64,000 bases of DNA from Escarpia spicata (Eukaryota; Annelida; Polychaeta; Sabellida; Siboglinidae), in assembly GCA_963995525.1 (NCBI GenBank), contig OZ023210.1, positions 27,932,439-27,996,438 of the forward strand, written 5' to 3'. Position numbers and translations under genes: made by a program. The notes beneath the pieces are model-generated. The model was not told where the DNA came from. It worked only from the letters and a program-made list of their open reading frames with translations, and did not search any database. Positions 1 to 9,722 of this stretch are shown one piece after another (position 1 is the first letter of the stretch; each line of letters starts with the position of its first letter).

Positions 1-263
1 CAATAATATTTAAAAAATATTAAAGATTGCATGGAAATAGTACACCGTTGCTAGAGTACGGTGATACAAGGACCGGTAGGAAACAATGATAAGAAGTTAC
101 GTAATAGGCAGTAAGGTGACAAGTTGTACGATCATAAAGCTAAATTGTCAACAAAAATTTATTCGTGGACGCAACCGTATAGGGAGTTAAGACGTTACCA
201 GATGACGATATGAAGGACATAGTAGGGGGGTCATAATCTCGGAAGCAAAGACGTGACAGAATA

Positions 264-611
264 TTATTTTAGGTGAAAGTATATAGTAAAACAATATAAA
301 GTATGACTAACCACAAGCACTTCCAACTTGGCCTCCTCGGCCGTCCTCTTCCGGCGGGCACAACATCCGCTGGTGATATGTTGCTTGGAATTACATTTCC
401 GTGTGAACGACCCCCCACAGTCGGGGCAGGTGAAGGGTCTCTTCGATGGTGGTAGATATCTCGGAGTCGGTAGGGACATCTCAGCAGCAACCATTCGAAT
501 CATATAACTCGAGTCTAATGTATCGCGAGGATGGTAATAGGGTATCTTCAACATGATGATGTTAGCCGTGGTGTCATCGTAATACGAATGACGGTCCGAT
601 TGGTAAAACAC
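264..611 (-). pseudogene. Small C2HC zinc-finger protein, copy 1 (degraded)
   Basis: The frame encodes one zinc finger, CPDCGGSFTRKCNSKQH followed by ITSGCC. That gives a C-x2-C-x12-H-x4-C spacing rather than a classic C2H2. A basic tail (ARRKRTAEEAK) follows, and the exon then runs into a splice-donor position. In the intact paralogue at 10.3 kb the donor reads GTG|GTGAGT; here it is GTG|GTTAGT. The ATG used by the paralogues (in an ACCATGG context) is ACG in this copy, so only an internal ATG a few codons later remains. A TATA box lies just upstream at 616-623. The product is probably nuclear and nucleic-acid binding, inferred from the finger and the basic tail. Lost start, weakened donor and internal deletion make this a likely pseudogene. 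Confidence 0.6.
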
Positions 612-615
612 CGCG

Positions 616-623
616 CTTATATA
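616..623 (-). promoter_or_regulatory. TATA box of zinc-finger copy 1
   Basis: TATATAAG reads on the minus strand within the conserved context CTATATAAGCGCGGTG. The same promoter core recurs at 4882-4889 (plus) and 10922-10929 (minus), each time about 50 bases before the homologous start codon. Conservation across three copies supports a real pol II core promoter. Confidence 0.65.
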
Positions 624-1132
624 GTTAGTAAATGTGCCGAAAAGTCACGTGGGCATGCCGAAAGATCACGGATTGTAGAGTAGAATGTACACACGCGCAG
701 ACTGCACGAGGACTGCAGAGTAGTTATTTAGTTCACAACTTATCTAACAAGGTGCTTTCAGTTGATGATATATCCACCAGGAGTAAGCACTCGACAAAAA
801 CAAGAGACACGAATTTTGGCAGTACTCATATGTGGTTCGCCCACTTGTGCACTAGGGGGATGATGTTTGTAGTTCATGATCTATCCGTAAGGGGGCTCCA
901 TTGCACGCAAGCGCACAAGAGACACCAATTTTGGCTGTACTCATATATTTAGTTCAACACTTGTCCCGCCAGGGATGATGTTTGTAGTTCATGATCTATC
1001 CGTCATGGGGCTCCATTGCACGCAAGCGTGCAAGATACACGAATTGTGGCAGTACTCGAACGTTTAGTTCGCAACTTATCCGCCAGGTGGCACCACTTGT
1101 AGTTCACGACATATCCGCTAGGGAAAATTTAG

Positions 1133-2009
1133 TAAGGGGGAGCTTTGAAGTATTTTGCGCTCTCTCAGACTTGATGTTTTATAAAGGTGACTTTCTGTTA
1201 CATATTACCAATACAAGGGGAATGCATTTTTTTCTTTAAAATACATTCATGGCAAGGTATACACATTGAGCTTTTCAACAGGGTATACCTTATTGACACT
1301 GATTTATAACTATCAATTTGTAGACAGTTTAGACTTTGCAGGTGTACGGTTTCATATAATTTACTTTTCAATACAATGGAGTAAGTTACTGGCGAGACCA
1401 TTGGACAACTCTAACTTGTTTTAAGAACGTTTTGGTATATATACGACAGCCTAAATTGATTATGTTAGTGATATGTAGGTGATTCTGTCGTATTCTTATT
1501 ATTCTAATTAAGAAAACGCCGGAGACGTACGGTTTCGTGTATCTCCTCTTATAATGTGTATTGTGTATTGACTGTCAAAAGGTCGTGATATAAGTATTTA
1601 AATTGGTTGTACAGACGTTACAGATACCATGCGCTGATGTTACTTCATATATTTTGCAAAAATATTGAGGTGTGGGCTAAGAAACTGGCGGAGACGTACG
1701 GTTTCTTGCTTATGTACGGTTTCAGTAGAACAGAGTATTTTTTCTTATTTGACCACTTTTTAATTAAACTTTGTCTACGTACATACCCGAGTGTAAAGCC
1801 ATTCCTATGAGTGTTCCATATATGTGTTTATCAATCATTCTTATCATTTTATTAATATACTGAATGATAGAACATGAATACAATGTTTTCATAACGTTAT
1901 TTATTTAAAGTTTAACCGACGACTTTTGTAATTTGTCGAAAGGTAATTTTAAGAACAATTAATGAAACTTGAACTGAATGTTCCAAAAGCACCACCGCTC
2001 TCTCATCCT
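1133..2009. other. Unassigned AT-rich spacer
   Basis: I see no convincing gene here. A short motif GGAGACGTACGGTTTC occurs near 1522 and again near 1690, suggesting an old local duplication. Open frames are short and AT-biased. Confidence 0.5.
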
Positions 2010-2340
2010 TCTCTTGAACCACCTCTCTCTCGTCCCTCTCCTCCACCACCTGTCTCTCTATCCTTTCCACCACCACTTGTATCTCCCCTCTCCCTCACCA
2101 CCTGTCTCTCGACCCTTTCCACCACCACTTGTGTCTCCCCTCTCCTCCACCACCTGCCTCTCGACCCTTTCCACCACCACTTGTGTCTCCGCTCTCCTCC
2201 ACCACCTGTCTCTCGACCCTTTCCACCACCACTTGTGTCTCCCCTCTCCTCCACCACCTGTCTCTCGACCCTTTCCACCACCACATGTCTGCACCCCTCG
2301 CCTCCACCACCGGCCTCTCTACCCTTTCCACTACCACCTA
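2010..2340. repeat. 52-bp pyrimidine-rich minisatellite
   Basis: About six tandem units with a 52-base period (for example GACCC at 2111 and 2163), each containing CTTTCCACCACCACTTG. The array is strongly strand-asymmetric (C/T on plus) and ends just before the 3' end of the transposase-like gene. Long Pro/Ser-rich or Gly/Arg-rich open frames here are a by-product of the repeat. Confidence 0.85.
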
Positions 2341-2348
2341 TATGTCAT

Positions 2349-3413
2349 TCATCTCCTCTTCCCCTTCTCCAGCGCCAGTTGTGTGCTCTCCCAACCAAAA
2401 CATGTTGGATGGAACACTCCGCCCTTCGTGTAGCAGCAATCCTTGAAGCAGGAAGTACTGCAGATTTTCACGACTGGGCCCGGGACCACAACAGCACGGG
2501 TAGACATTATGCCACGGACTTCTGGAACATTCCATGTTTCGTTCTCATCCTTGCAGTCCTGGATGACTTCGATGGTTATCCCCAGAATGGACATGGTCGT
2601 GTTACTAGCACGAATTGCGTGGCAGAACTCTTGGCTCGTGGTGATTACTCTTCCAGCCTTCACTAGGTTGTCAGCCTTCCTTTTCATGCCACCACCCACT
2701 CCGTCACAGGGGCCTTTCTCGTGGCCAGCCTCCAACCAAGTCCACGAAGCTCTAAGACTGAACAGTGATGGAAATTTTGCAACTAGGGCACATATTGTGC
2801 GGTTCCGGTACTGTGAAGTTGGTGAGTCTGTGATGAAGTGCAGAGTCGACAGTTCCGGAAGGATGTCCTTGACTTCCTTCATCAGCGCTTTGATGAAAAC
2901 AAAAGTTGTCGACACAGTGTGAGCAGTGACACTTGCAATCCCCACATAGCTCTTGGCACAAAGCTTGCCGTCCTGCTTGAAATGTACCACCATTGGGTGT
3001 ATGGTCACCTGGGACTTGCCATAGTATACTGCCGTTATTTCGTCCTGGTATCTGCACACCCAGTTTTCAGCATAGTCCATCTGGACCGTTATCTCCGTTT
3101 TTTCCGCCATGGACTGCTTCAAGATGCGGATCTGGTGATATTGGGTGGTCACCCGGTGACAGTGCTCACGGAACTCAGCCATGCCGGATATGAATCGGTC
3201 AGTGAAGTATCTCGTAGTTTGTACAACTTGGGTCAGTTTCACCTTCTTGAAGACTCTGCCCTTGTGTTCACCACCTTGGACTTGCCATGTTCGGTACTGA
3301 ACTCCTGTCATTGAGAGGCCTTCAAGTTTTCCCCGGATTTCCAGGTCGGTCATCTCGACCAGCAGCGCGGGAGATTGAGGCAACACTTTTACGGCTTCGA
3401 CCATCAATGCCAC
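2349..3413 (-). CDS. Transposase-like protein, unclassified DDE-type family
   Basis: A 354-residue frame. A central block contains VQMDYAENWVCRYQDE, then ELSTLHFITDSPTSQYRNR, then TWLEAGHEKGPCDGVGGGMKRKAD. Asp of MDYAEN, Asp of FITDSPTSQ and Glu of WLEAGHEKGP are spaced like an RNase H-fold DDE triad. Proteins with this set of motifs recur as uncharacterised multicopy genes in aquatic invertebrate and fish genomes, as I recall, so a transposon origin is likely; the catalytic assignment is inference. A C-terminal Cys cluster (CSTSCFKDCCYTKGGVFHPTC) could bind metal. The start at 3413 is the first ATG of the frame; the N-terminal DNA-binding part expected of a transposase is not visible, so this may be a 5'-truncated copy or one exon. 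No terminal repeats could be assigned. Confidence 0.6.
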   Translation of the reverse strand: MALMVEAVKVLPQSPALLVEMTDLEIRGKLEGLSMTGVQYRTWQVQGGEHKGRVFKKVKLTQVVQTTRYFTDRFISGMAEFREHCHRVTTQYHQIRILKQSMAEKTEITVQMDYAENWVCRYQDEITAVYYGKSQVTIHPMVVHFKQDGKLCAKSYVGIASVTAHTVSTTFVFIKALMKEVKDILPELSTLHFITDSPTSQYRNRTICALVAKFPSLFSLRASWTWLEAGHEKGPCDGVGGGMKRKADNLVKAGRVITTSQEFCHAIRASNTTMSILGITIEVIQDCKDENETWNVPEVRGIMSTRAVVVPGPVVKICSTSCFKDCCYTKGGVFHPTCFGWESTQLALEKGKRR

Positions 3414-3640
3414 ATTGGCGTGGCGTTGGCAGAGACATTGGCGTCTCTGTATATATGAATCGCTGATTCATGCATATAAGTAGTAATGTAGGTGGTCCAG
3501 CGCGTATGGAATGATTTATCCGGAGCAAATCCCATGTTAAGGATAGGGATTTTCCTCCAGACCGCGCCAAGCGCTTACGCTAATGATTATGCAAATGAGC
3601 TCTTTGGCGCGCCCCGGAGTAAGATGAAGAAAGTAGTTCC

Positions 3641-4005
3641 GGTCCCATGTTAAAAGATAGGGAAATTTACCTATATTTTTCGAGGGTTCGATTTATCCCA
3701 AATGTCTTAAAAAACTGTCCTACCAATTTTCCCCATGTTAAAGGGTAGGGAATTTTCACCATGTTAAAGCATAGGAGCTATTATCGTAAACGTATGCGAC
3801 CACTTTTTGAATTTTCCCCATGTTAAAGGATAGGGAATTTTTACCATGTTAAAGCATAGGGAATTTTTACCCCATGTTAAAGCATATAGAATTATCCCAT
3901 GTTAAAGCATTGGGAATTTTCACCATGTTAAAGCATAGGGAATTTTTATCCATGTTAAAGAATAGGGAATTTTTACCCCATGTTAAAGCATAGGAGCTAT
4001 TATCG
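3641..4005. repeat. About 30-bp minisatellite (CCATGTTAAAG family), block 1
   Basis: Units around CCCATGTTAAAGCATAGGG plus AATTTT repeat with a period near 29-32 bases, interrupted by a unique segment GGAGCTATTATCGTAAAGG that itself recurs near 3776, 3991 and 4565. The same family resumes at 4541-4715, just outside the zinc-finger gene on the plus strand. Confidence 0.8.
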
Positions 4006-4540
4006 TAAAGGTATGCGACTGCTTTTTGAATAAAATAAAATATACCGAACAGCATTTGAATATGTCACACACTAGATTGCTAGACCCGTAGGCCGAGGCT
4101 CCGCCAAGGGATCGAGCCCTTATTTGGTTGACGATGACATGTCGAAAATGTGGTGTTATAATAATGCGTAATTTATAATAAAAGGATTATAAATTCAACG
4201 GAGGTCGTTTTATCTGAAGTAATGTATACGAAATGTAGATTACATCTAGGACTATGTTATATCAGAACCTATAGCTTCGTTTTTTTCGAACAGAGCGACC
4301 ATTTTAGAATTAGACCTTTGGTGGCTCTTATAAAACCCGTACTCGAGGCGTGATTGGACATGTTTGTTTGTTGCGAGCACGCGCACCCTGTATGACGTCA
4401 TTAAACTGCTACGCGTCGTAATGTTGTACGCGAGGTGATTTGGTCAAACAGGTAGTGTTTTGGTTAGACCTTGTATTGAACTTGCGCGTATATAATGTAA
4501 TCCCTTCATGTGACGTCATGATGGAGTGACGTCATTAGGG
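4006..4540. other. Non-coding spacer between minisatellite blocks
   Basis: No gene seen. The segment contains several TGACGTCA-type CRE-like palindromes (near 4393, 4512 and 4528), which might be regulatory, but there is no transcript start evidence beside them. Confidence 0.35.
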
Positions 4541-4715
4541 AATTTACTCCATGTTAAAGGATAGGAGCTATTATCGTAAAGGTATGCGACCCCTTTTTGA
4601 ATTTCCCTGTGTTAAAGGATAGGACATTTTCACCATGTTAAAGCATAGGGAATTGTTGCCCCATGTTAAAAGATAGGGAATTTTCCCAATGTTAAAGCAT
4701 AGGGAATTTTCTTTA
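4541..4715. repeat. CCATGTTAAAG minisatellite, block 2
   Basis: This continues the family at 3641-4005: repeated CCATGTTAAAG-CATAGGGAATTTT units, here with variants such as CCTGTGTTAAAGG. It borders the left arm of the large palindrome. Confidence 0.75.
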
Positions 4716-4881
4716 CATAGTAGAGTTGAACTTACTTCAAATGGTTGACTGTTTGCAAACTGGTTTGAACTGGTATTCGCTGTCCAAGTCTGATCTACTC
4801 TACAGTCTACACCTTTAATTTCTACTCCGAGGTCCGTGCTCGTTCGGCACGCCCACGTGACTTTTCGGCACATTTACTAAC

Positions 4882-4889
4882 TATATAAG
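4882..4889 (+). promoter_or_regulatory. TATA box of zinc-finger gene A
   Basis: TATATAAG within CTATATAAGCGCGGTG, 47 bases before the ATG at 4936 and preceded by CACGTG (E-box-like) and two TTCGGCAC motifs. The inverted copy at 10922-10929 has the same flanking motifs, including the mirrored CACGTGGGCGTGCCGAA. Confidence 0.7.
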
Positions 4890-4935
4890 CGCGGTGTTTT
4901 ACCAATCGGACCGTCATTCGTATCACGACGACACC

Positions 4936-5364
4936 ATGGTTAACATCATGTTGAAAACACCGAACTACCACACTCCTGCGGCCTTCAGCGACAGCGACGT
5001 AGACGAACCGTGTTGCCGACCGTTCGTGGTATCTGGCAGCCGACCACAGTCACTGGATGTCAACCGACCACCATCACCGTTGTACCACGATAACGCCAAC
5101 CTCAAAACACCCAACTACCATGCGCCTGCAGCCTTCAGTGACTGCGACGTAGACGAACCAACTAGCAACCCGACGTCTTCACCTCCGACGAAACGTCGGA
5201 AGCTTTTGCCTCGTTATACTTGCTATATGTGTGGCAATACCTTCAGCTGTAAAGGGAGTTGGAACGCTCATGTGAAGCAGGGCTGCTGCCAAAGGAAGCG
5301 AGATAAGCAGCGGCGGTGTAAAGAACAACTTGAAGAGCTAACAGTAAGCTTCAATTTCTCATAG
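4936..5364 (+). CDS. Small C2HC zinc-finger protein, gene A (left arm)
   Basis: Starts at ATG in a strong ACCATGG context. The N-terminal half contains two related blocks, LKTPNYHTPAAFSDSDVDEP and LKTPNYHAPAAFSDCDVDEP, an internal duplication of an acidic segment. After a basic stretch (PTKRRKLLPR, a plausible nuclear signal) comes one finger, CYMCGNTFSCKGSWNAHVKQGCC, with the same spacing as in the copies at 0.3 and 10.4 kb. A basic, Glu-rich tail follows. The codons after about 5343 read through a possible donor (ACA|GTAAGC), so the true C-terminus may be spliced; a poly(A) signal follows at 5631. The 3' part matches the 3' UTR of gene B but lacks its Cys-rich exon. Likely a nuclear DNA- or RNA-binding factor encoded by the repeated element; function unknown. 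Confidence 0.6.
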   Translation: MVNIMLKTPNYHTPAAFSDSDVDEPCCRPFVVSGSRPQSLDVNRPPSPLYHDNANLKTPNYHAPAAFSDCDVDEPTSNPTSSPPTKRRKLLPRYTCYMCGNTFSCKGSWNAHVKQGCCQRKRDKQRRCKEQLEELTVSFNFS

Positions 5365-5630
5365 TGTTCAAATGCTATTCATGTCATTTAGTTAGAACAT
5401 TTTCAAAAATTAAAGACTGGTTGACTGTCTGGAACAATACCACAACCAAGTATCCGAACCGAATTTGTTGGACCCACAAGGCTCCTCGCCGTATGGCAGG
5501 GAAGACTGAAGTAGTGGTATGCGGTATCGTCTTGTACACGATTAAACTTTGCAAGACTCTGTATCAATGTCTAGTATTTGGTTCCTGTAGTTATGGAGTG
5601 TGACATGTAAATACGTTTGTGTTGTTCACG

Positions 5631-5636
5631 AATAAA
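5631..5636 (+). terminator. Poly(A) signal of gene A
   Basis: AATAAA followed by GT-rich sequence. The region 5570-5655 is the reverse complement of 9585-9665, where the equivalent signal of gene B sits, so both genes share the same 3' end. Confidence 0.65.
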
Positions 5637-5857
5637 CTGTGCAAACCTCATCTTGTGTCTTTTTCATAGTGTAATGCAAAGCATACGTTGGGAACCTTAC
5701 TCATTGTCTTGCACTTCACAAGTAAAGAGACTATCCGTATTGTCAATAATAAGGTCATTGATTTGCGTAAAACAGGTTCGTGTACGATATGCAAGACACA
5801 CGAACTGTACCATAGATCAACCTTAACCAAACTATGACGAATACGGAACTAGTACAT

Positions 5858-6130
5858 TGTACGAATTGACCTCAGACCAACTAGTTGTACAAACGAAACA
5901 CTATGCTTTGACCAACACGCGGCACGAATTGAACTCAGACCAACTAGTTGTGCAAACGAAACACTATGCTTTGACCAGCACGCTGCACGAATTGAACACA
6001 GACCATCTAGTTATACAAACGAAACACTAAACTTAGCCGAACAAGTGGTACGAATTGAACACACGGACAAACGAAACACTACACTTTGACCAACAGGTTA
6101 CACAAATTGAACTTAAACCAACTAGTCGGG
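5858..6130. repeat. About 69-bp tandem array, left arm
   Basis: About four units containing CAAACGAAACACTA and ACGAATTGAAC. The core CAAACGAAACAC appears in reverse complement throughout 9060-9520, the corresponding position of the opposite arm of the palindrome. Confidence 0.8.
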
Positions 6131-6139
6131 CAAACGAAA

Positions 6140-6990
6140 CACTAAACTTAACAGGTTATCACGTCAAATTCCCTCAAAAGGGAGCAAATAGACGGGTCAT
6201 CGCGTGAGATTCCCTCAAAAGGGAGTAAATAGACAGGTTATCACGTCAATTTCCCTCAAAAGGGAGCAAATAGACGGGTTATCGCGTGAGATCCCTCAAA
6301 AGGGAGCAAATAGACGGGTTATCGCGTGAGATTCCCACAAAAGGGATCAAATAGACGGGTTATCGCGTGAGATCCCTCAAAAAGGAGCAAATAGACGGGT
6401 TATCACGTGAGATTCCCTCAAAAGGGAGCAAATAGACGGGTTATCGCGTGAGATCCCTCAAAAGGGAGCAATTAGACGGGTTATCCCGTGAGATCCCTCA
6501 AAAGGGGGCAAATAGACGGGTTATCGCGTGAGATCCCTCAAAAAGGAGCAAATAGACGGGTTATCACGTGAGATTCCCTCAAAACAGAGCAAATAGACGG
6601 GTTATCGCGTGAGATCCCTCAAAAGGGAGCAATTAGACGGGTTATCGCGTGAGATTCCCTCAAAAGGGAGCAAATAGACGGGTTATCGCGTGAGATCCCT
6701 CAAAAGGGAGCAAATAGACGGGTTATCGCGTGAGATTCCCTCAAACGGGAGCAAATAGACGGGTTATCGCGTGAGATTCCCTCAAAAGGGAACAAATAGA
6801 CGGGTTATCGCATGAGATTCCCTCAAAATGGAGCAAATAGACGGGTTATCGCGTCAAATCCCTCCCCTTTCAAGCAATTCGACGTGTTATCGCGTGATAT
6901 CTCACCGCTTGCAAACAATTCGACGTGTTATCACATGACATCTCACTGCTTTCAGGCAATTCGACGGGTTATCGCGTGACATCTCTACCA
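6140..6990. repeat. 40-41-bp tandem array, left arm
   Basis: Roughly 20 units containing GACGGGTTATCGCGTGAGAT then CCCTCAAAAGGGAGCAAATA. The last units degenerate into forms with CAATTCGACG. The consensus contains the small palindrome CCCT-CAAA-AGGG. The reverse complement of the same core (ATAACCCGTCTATT) dominates 8442-8960 on the other arm. Confidence 0.9.
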
Positions 6991-7224
6991 AACTTGGCGC
7001 ACGAGACTACGGCCGAGACATTGCACGAGACTACGGACGAGACATCGCATAAGACTACGTGTGCCAAGAACCATTCCGTTGTTTACATTTGAACAGTAAA
7101 GTATATCAGCTACCAACAATCCTACATCATTATCATCACGTGCAGTCTTCCAGTACCCAGATTGTAAGAGACATTTCACACGTCGAGACAACTTGAAACG
7201 ACACAGAGTCCTCAGACCGACACC

Positions 7225-7990
7225 ACTCAATGGACACCAATGTAATTAGTCAGGGTATTGCCATCTACTGACCATGATAGATCTCTATTCGTTGACACAC
7301 TTCCGCGAATACCGGAAGCATAGAGGCCGCCATGACAGTCAAGTAACTTCCGGTGCGACGTCAGTCCCGACGTAGCGTCCCTAGTAGAGGCTGCCATAGC
7401 AAGTGAATTTGAAAACTGCTATGATCGAAAACGACTATGTCAATAACATGAAAGGACAACCACCTGACAGGACTTCATTCAAAGAGGTGACCATCATGGT
7501 TCCCGACGCTACTCAACGGACACCAATGTAATTAGTCAGAGTACTGCCATCTACCGGTCATGATAGATCTCTATTCGTTGACACACTTCCGGGAATATCG
7601 GAAGCATAGAGGCCGCCATGACAGTCAAGTAACTTCCGGTGCGACGTCAGTCCCGACGTAGCGTCCCTAGTAGAGGCTGCCATAGCAAGTGAATTTGAAA
7701 ACTGCTATGATCGAAAACGACTATGTCAATAACATGAAAGGACAACCACCTGACAGGACTTCATTCAAAGAGGTGACCATCATGGTTCCCGACGCCACTC
7801 AACGGACACCAATGTAATTAGTCAGAGTATTGCCATCTACCGGCCATGATAGATCTCTATTCATTGACACACATCCGGGAATATTGGAAACGTAGAGTCC
7901 GCTATGACAGTCAAGTAACTTCCGGTGCGACGTCACTTCCGACGTAACGTCCCTAGTAGAGGCCTTCATGACAGTCAATAAATTTCCGGT
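7225..7990. repeat. 286-bp tandem repeat (about 2.7 units)
   Basis: Units start with ACTCAA at 7225, 7511 and 7797, giving two exact 286-base periods. Each contains CACTTCCGG-type motifs and the CRE-like GACGTCA. A mirrored fragment (CATTCCCGGAAGTGTGTC) lies at 8298-8315, consistent with the palindrome arrangement. Confidence 0.85.
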
Positions 7991-8101
7991 ACGACGTCAC
8001 TTCCGGCGTAGTGCCCCCTAGTGGATAATCGGAGTACTACGTCACATGATGACGCCTTCTAGCGGGTAAAAATATATAATTAGGTTAGATAGAGAAAATA
8101 A

Positions 8102-8158
8102 GTTGAGGTTAATCTCGCGAAAATTTATACAACCACTTTTCGCGAGATTAACCCCAAC
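8102..8158. repeat. Central 22-bp inverted repeat (hairpin)
   Basis: The arm at 8102-8123 (GTTGAGGTTAATCTCGCGAA plus AA) and the arm at 8137-8158 are reverse complements with one mismatch, separated by a 13-base loop. The hairpin lies near the symmetry centre of the two gene-bearing arms. Such a stem could be a replication or resolution structure, or simply the junction where two arms met. Confidence 0.8.
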
Positions 8159-8330
8159 AGTCTAAGTATAAGTTCCGACTAGTGAATTGGTTACCCGTTA
8201 GATGGTGCCCGCCTATTTATAGACATGGAGCGCTACGCTAGAAGTTCCGTCACACCTTAAGTCATGTGACTGCAATGGCTGACTCTATAGTTCTAACATT
8301 CCCGGAAGTGTGTCGACGATGGAGTAGTTA

Positions 8331-8800
<470 letters not shown>

Positions 8801-8960
8801 AGAGGAGGGGTTTGATGCGATAACCCGTCTATTTGCCTGAAAGAGGAGGGGTTTGATGCGATAACCCTTCTATTTGCCTGAAAGAGGAGAGATTTGACGC
8901 AATAACCCGTCTATTTGTCTGAAAGAGGAGGGATGTCATACAATAACCCGTCCATCTCAA
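8801..8960. repeat. About 42-bp tandem array, right arm
   Basis: About four units of TCTGAAAGAGGAGGGGTTTG followed by ATGCGATAACCCGTCTATT. The reverse complement of the core matches the terminal units of the array at 6850-6990. Confidence 0.8.
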
Positions 8961-9059
8961 TCCCTCCTCCTCCTCGCTTTTAGCGTTTCAGCGCGGTAGA
9001 TTAGTAAATCTCATCCGTAGTCTCGTGCGATATCTCGTCAGTTGTCACAGTAACCAGTC

Positions 9060-9520
9060 TATTCCGAGTGTTTCTTTTGTCCGACAAGTTTGTTTCTTGT
9101 CACTCGTTGATCTAAGTGTTTGGTGTTTAATTTGTCCGATAAGTTTGGTTCTTGTCACTCGTTGATCTAAGTGTTTGGTGTTTCGTGTGTCAGACAAGTT
9201 TGTTTGAATGATTGGTTCTTGTCACTCGTTGATCTAAGTGTTTGGTGTTTCGTTTGTCCGACAAGTTTATTTCTTGTCACTCGTTGATCTAAGTGTTTGG
9301 TGTTTCGTGTGTCAGACAAGTTTGTTTGAATGATTGGTTCTTGTCACTCGTTGATCTAAGTGTTTGGTGTTTCGATTGTCCGACAAGTTTATTTCTTGTC
9401 ACTCGTTGATCTAAGTGTTTGGTGTTTCGTTTGTCAGACAAGTTTGTTTTTTGCCACTCGTTGATCTAAGTGTTAGGTGTTTCGTTTGTCAGACAAGTTT
9501 GTTTGAATGATTGGTTCGTG
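9060..9520. repeat. About 55-68-bp tandem array, right arm
   Basis: Seven or so units with TTGTCACTCGTTGATCTAAG and GTGTTTGGTGTTTCG. Some units carry an extra GAATGATTGGTTC. The reverse-complement core CGAAACACCAAAC corresponds to the array at 5858-6130. Confidence 0.85.
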
Positions 9521-9601
9521 CATCTCGCGAGTCAACTTTTGATTCGTGGAATTCGTGGATTTAGTTTGGTTAAGTAAAGACACAAGATAAGGTTTGCACA
9601 G

Positions 9602-9607
9602 TTTATT
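9602..9607 (-). terminator. Poly(A) signal of gene B
   Basis: AATAAA on the minus strand in a block that is the reverse complement of the gene A 3' end. It lies about 115 bases after the stop codon at 9723. Confidence 0.65.
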
Positions 9608-9722
9608 CGTGAACAACACAAACGTATTTACATGTCACGCCCCATAACTACAAGAACCAGAGACTAGACATTGATATAGAGTCTTTCAAAGTTTAATCGT
9701 GTACAAGACAAAAGAAAGTTCT

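Larger units (their letters stand above)
58..1132. repeat. Copy 1 of the zinc-finger element arm
   Basis: This stretch matches 10093-11564 in the same orientation and at high identity: downstream intron sequence, zinc-finger exon, TATA promoter and the repeats upstream of the promoter. Relative to the second copy it lacks about 290 bases inside the 5' part of the gene (near position 510), and a block at 815-1050 lies in the opposite orientation. The outer part is built from roughly 115-bp units that share GATGATGTTTGTAGTTCATG. It looks like the right arm of a second element whose centre lies beyond the left edge of the window. Confidence 0.8.

Noticed and set aside
1962..2666. Long Pro/Ser-rich open frames (and Gly/Arg-rich ones on the other strand)
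   Set aside because: They follow the 52-bp minisatellite, change register with it, and overlap the better supported transposase-like gene.
6140..6990. CRISPR-like array of about 40-bp repeats
   Set aside because: Units abut head to tail with no unique spacers, and the sequence is eukaryotic; this is a satellite.
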